NCBI GenBank assembly: GCA_030640865.1
Contig: DAOWIP010000513.1
Coordinates: 1 to 8,085, forward strand
Length of the DNA: 8,085 bases
Direction: 5' to 3'
Source of the DNA: Sedimentisphaerales bacterium
GTDB lineage: Bacteria; Planctomycetota; Phycisphaerae; Sedimentisphaerales; SM23-30
Shown: piece after piece, positions 5,875 to 8,085 of the stretch
Layout of the letters: each line of letters begins with the position of its first letter
Numbering within the stretch: the stretch's first letter is position 1
Made by a program: the position numbers and the translations under genes
The notes under the pieces: generated by a model
What the model saw: only the letters and a program-made list of their open reading frames with translations
The model's database searches: none
What the model was told of the DNA's origin: nothing

Positions 5875-5879
5875 CTCCT
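5875..5879 (-). promoter_or_regulatory. Ribosome binding site deciding the aminotransferase start
   Basis: On the minus strand AGGAG is followed by eight bases and the ATG at 5866. It supports this start over the in-frame ATG at 5917 and places the twin arginines at residues 8-9, as expected of a Tat leader. Confidence 0.75.
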
Positions 5880-5948
5880 GTGTTAATTTGTCCAAGTTTT
5901 ATAGTTTTGCCATTCACGCTAAACAGAAAAAATGGCTACACTACTAAT

Positions 5949-5977
5949 ATAATATCCTGGAGCACAAGATTTGTCAA
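5949..5977 (-). promoter_or_regulatory. Sigma70-like promoter for the aminotransferase gene
   Basis: On the minus strand TTGACA (5977-5972), a 17-bp spacer and TATTAT (5954-5949) form a near-consensus promoter: perfect -35, five of six in -10, optimal spacing. The predicted transcript start would be near 5942, giving a leader of about 75 bases. The -35 box begins only a few bases past the HEAT-gene stop at 5983. Confidence 0.6.
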
Positions 5978-5982
5978 TTATA

Positions 5983-7986
5983 CTAATCCTTGATCTTATC
6001 TATTTTTTTAATAATGGCGGCGGCCTCGTTCCGCACTGTGTCGTTAGTCGAATTTTCGAGTATCTTGTTCGCTGCCGCTCTGGCCTCGACCCGTGCGGAA
6101 CCGATGATAGCACGCGCAATACCCAGCATCGCAAGCTCGGCTTCGGCCTTCACTTCGTTATCCGTCAGGCAAGGCTCGACCAATTTCAACGCCGCGGGAT
6201 CGGCCACTTTTGCCAGACAGGCCAGTACGAGCTTCCTCTCATCAGGCAGACGTGCGCCACTGATCAGTTCACCGCAAACCCTGATCGTTTTTTGCATAGA
6301 ATAACCGCCAAGCCCAAGAAGCCGTGTGCAGCCGCGTAGTGCCACGACGCGATGAGTCCTGTTCCCGGTCGTCTGGAACACTTCCAGCAACGTATCAATT
6401 GCCCGCGTATCCGGCCAGTCAGCCAGCGCACGCACCGCCGCGTCCTGAACCACCGGCTCCTTGTCATTCAGGGCAGTCCGTACCATATTGAACGCCTTTG
6501 TGTTGCCGATACCCTGAAGCACACGCAGCAGAGAACACCTGGTAGCCGTTCCCCTGACACTACCGAGCGCGGCAAGTATCGCGTCAGCGCGGCTTGCTTC
6601 GTCATCGATCCCGCGAGACACTATTACTACCGCCCGTTCCGCTTCCTTCCGGCCTTCGTCTCCTTCGAGGTTGACGAGTAATTTAATAATTCTGATCAAG
6701 TGCTTCGGGGTAGCCAGTACCGCAATCGCCTTGAAAGCCGCCTTACGGACATCTTTGTCCTGCCCGGCTGCCTCGTTGAGCAGGTCCGGCACAGCAATCA
6801 CAATATGTCTATCCTGCAATAACTCGATAAGTTTGGCGCGTGTTGCGGGAGCGGAGGAAATCTTCATACACCCGACAATTGTTTCGTCGATTCCATCTCC
6901 CGAAAGCCGTCGAAGGCTCGCCATCGCGGCCTGCTTTTCCCGATGGCTTTTGCCGTCGGCTATGACGCTGACGAGCAACTTCACCGATGACGCATCGCCA
7001 ATCTCTCCGAGTGCCTCCACCGCGGTTATTCTGACCTCGGAGTTCGGGCTTGCCGCCGCAGTGGTGATTGCGGGACTGGCGGTCAAGTCGCCCCGACGGA
7101 CTAATACCCTGATGAGCAGTACCTGCGCTTCAGCGGGCAGCCTGGGTAGTTCGGCCGCGAAACGCTTAGTAACTCCTCGCCCCTTCAGCCTGGCGATGTG
7201 GGCGATGGCCGTACCACTCAACATCGCGTCCTTATCCGCGATGACTTTGATTATTTTCGACACGGCCTCATCCGGCCGAGCCGTCAGCAAGCCCGTAAAT
7301 GCGCCCATTCGAACATACTCTGGTACCCTTGCTGTCTGGATGTCCTCATAGATTTTCGCCGCCTCATTTCGCTTTCCCTGAATGAGCAGTTGCTCGGCTG
7401 CGGTCAGAGACGCATCCAGAACCGCCGCCCGGAGTCCCGCAGACGCGTCATCGCAGAACCCAATCAGAACACGCGCAGCCTTTGGCGTACCGGCACGCCC
7501 CAAAGCAAAGGCTGCCGCTGCGGCAATCTGATCGTTGGTGTCTTTAAGTAGCGGTATCAGCAGATTAACGGCTTCCTTGTCTTTACGCACGCCCAGCGAA
7601 TGGATTACACCAATTTTTGCCGTACCTTCCGCCCTACCGAGGGCGTTACGCAGTGCCTGGCCGACTTCGGGATAAGGCATTGGCTCAAGGGCATAACGGG
7701 CTATATGTGAAAGTTCCTTGTCCGCCAACATTCCGGCCAAGGCGGGGACGGCATCGACTGTGCCGATGACCCGGAGGACACGACAGGCATGTACCTTCTG
7801 TTCTCGCGGCGCATCGCCTTTGACAATCCTGACATAGCTCATCTCAAGTGCTTTGCGGGCATTGGCATTCCCGCGGGTGGCGGCTATTTCTTCACCAACT
7901 GTTTTTGCTGTAATATCCGCCGTCAGCCACGCGATAACCATACAAGTAATAACAATCCAACTAACAGATCGATATTTAAGATACAT
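5983..7986 (-). CDS. Secreted HEAT-repeat protein
   Basis: This 667-residue protein begins with a basic segment and a hydrophobic helix (residues 10-22, WIVITCMVIAWLT), followed by DITAKT, consistent with a Sec signal peptide or membrane anchor. The rest is almost entirely paired amphipathic helices of the HEAT/PBS-lyase-like type. Clear units are VHACRVLRVIGTVDAVPALAGML (65-87), KEAVNLLIPLLKD with AAAAAFALGRAG (137-166), VRITAVEALGEIGDASSVKLL (318-338), VRKAAFKAIAVLATPKHLIRII (413-434) and VVQDAAVRALADWPDTRAIDTLLEVF (512-537). The block KELSHIARYALEPMP (90-104) is familiar from large planctomycete and Lentisphaerae HEAT proteins. Such solenoids act as binding scaffolds; no catalytic domain is visible, and the C-terminus ends in HEAT helices. 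The ATG at 7986 has GGAG eight bases upstream. Partner and role are unknown, though the next gene encodes another exported protein. Confidence 0.88.
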   Translation of the reverse strand: MYLKYRSVSWIVITCMVIAWLTADITAKTVGEEIAATRGNANARKALEMSYVRIVKGDAPREQKVHACRVLRVIGTVDAVPALAGMLADKELSHIARYALEPMPYPEVGQALRNALGRAEGTAKIGVIHSLGVRKDKEAVNLLIPLLKDTNDQIAAAAAFALGRAGTPKAARVLIGFCDDASAGLRAAVLDASLTAAEQLLIQGKRNEAAKIYEDIQTARVPEYVRMGAFTGLLTARPDEAVSKIIKVIADKDAMLSGTAIAHIARLKGRGVTKRFAAELPRLPAEAQVLLIRVLVRRGDLTASPAITTAAASPNSEVRITAVEALGEIGDASSVKLLVSVIADGKSHREKQAAMASLRRLSGDGIDETIVGCMKISSAPATRAKLIELLQDRHIVIAVPDLLNEAAGQDKDVRKAAFKAIAVLATPKHLIRIIKLLVNLEGDEGRKEAERAVVIVSRGIDDEASRADAILAALGSVRGTATRCSLLRVLQGIGNTKAFNMVRTALNDKEPVVQDAAVRALADWPDTRAIDTLLEVFQTTGNRTHRVVALRGCTRLLGLGGYSMQKTIRVCGELISGARLPDERKLVLACLAKVADPAALKLVEPCLTDNEVKAEAELAMLGIARAIIGSARVEARAAANKILENSTNDTVRNEAAAIIKKIDKIKD

Positions 7987-7994
7987 CTTCTACA

Positions 7995-7998
7995 CTCC
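7995..7998 (-). promoter_or_regulatory. Ribosome binding site of the HEAT-repeat gene
   Basis: GGAG on the minus strand lies eight bases before the ATG at 7986. It supports the start that includes the hydrophobic leader. Confidence 0.65.
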
Positions 7999-8010
7999 AT
8001 TATTAGTTAA

Positions 8011-8032
8011 GTAGGGTGCGATGCATCGCACC
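8011..8032 (+). repeat. GTAG-headed perfect palindrome G, upstream of the HEAT gene
   Basis: GTAG (8011-8014) is followed by the perfect 18-bp palindrome GGTGCGATGCATCGCACC (8015-8032). It lies 25 bp upstream of the HEAT-gene start and would be in its leader or promoter region. It fits the GTAG-plus-palindrome family of this window. An operator is the other possibility, but family resemblance favours a dispersed repeat. The remaining bases 8033-8085 show no gene, and I found no credible -35/-10 pair for the HEAT gene. Confidence 0.6.
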
Positions 8033-8085
8033 ATTTGGGTCAAGCAGGTTATTTTACGAAACAAAGCCATTTTTGTTACCGTCCA

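Noticed and set aside
6671..7351. 226-codon plus-strand ORF
   Set aside because: It is the antisense of the HEAT-repeat gene; the Ser/Ala-rich content follows from complementing Ala-rich helices, and the sense strand has a leader, RBS and clear repeats.

Overview
The window looks like bacterial chromosomal DNA from a Gram-negative organism, most likely a planctomycete or another PVC-group bacterium of moderate GC content. The Gram-negative call rests on hldD, an LPS-core heptose gene. The planctomycete call is an inference from three things: a secreted HEAT-repeat protein beside a Tat-signal DegT-family aminotransferase, a kinesin-light-chain-type TPR tail, and intergenic DNA packed with short repeats and GTAG-headed hairpins. 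No rRNA, tRNA or lineage marker gene is present to confirm it.

Layout. At 2-322 is the 3' end of a TPR protein gene. At 323-869 is a repeat-rich intergenic stretch: three diverged copies of one repeat unit, two of them ending in a GTAG-type hairpin. The third copy is interrupted by a 109-bp inverted-repeat element with an exact 8-bp target duplication. At 870-1868 is hldD, whose stop codon lies inside the GTAG head of a third hairpin. At 1869-2359 is a poorly coding stretch with a possible transposase-tail relic on the minus strand and a short, apparently 5'-truncated ORF of unknown function on the plus strand. At 2360-4270 is uup, an ABC-F ATPase. At 4271-4513, between convergent genes, is a cluster of hairpins including a 98-bp element bounded by perfect 15-bp inverted repeats. 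On the minus strand follow the Tat-signal aminotransferase (5866-4514) and, upstream of it in transcription, the secreted HEAT-repeat protein (7986-5983). Another GTAG-type palindrome lies at 8011-8032.

Function. The plus-strand genes are housekeeping (LPS core precursor synthesis, ribosome-associated ATPase) and show no obvious shared pathway. The two minus-strand genes are both predicted to be exported and lie 116 bp apart. A strong sigma70-like promoter in that gap suggests the aminotransferase can be transcribed independently of the HEAT gene. The most informative signal here is the mobile-repeat content: the window contains its own empty-site control for the 109-bp insertion. I found no convincing new multi-gene system such as a defence island, CRISPR array or biosynthetic cluster.
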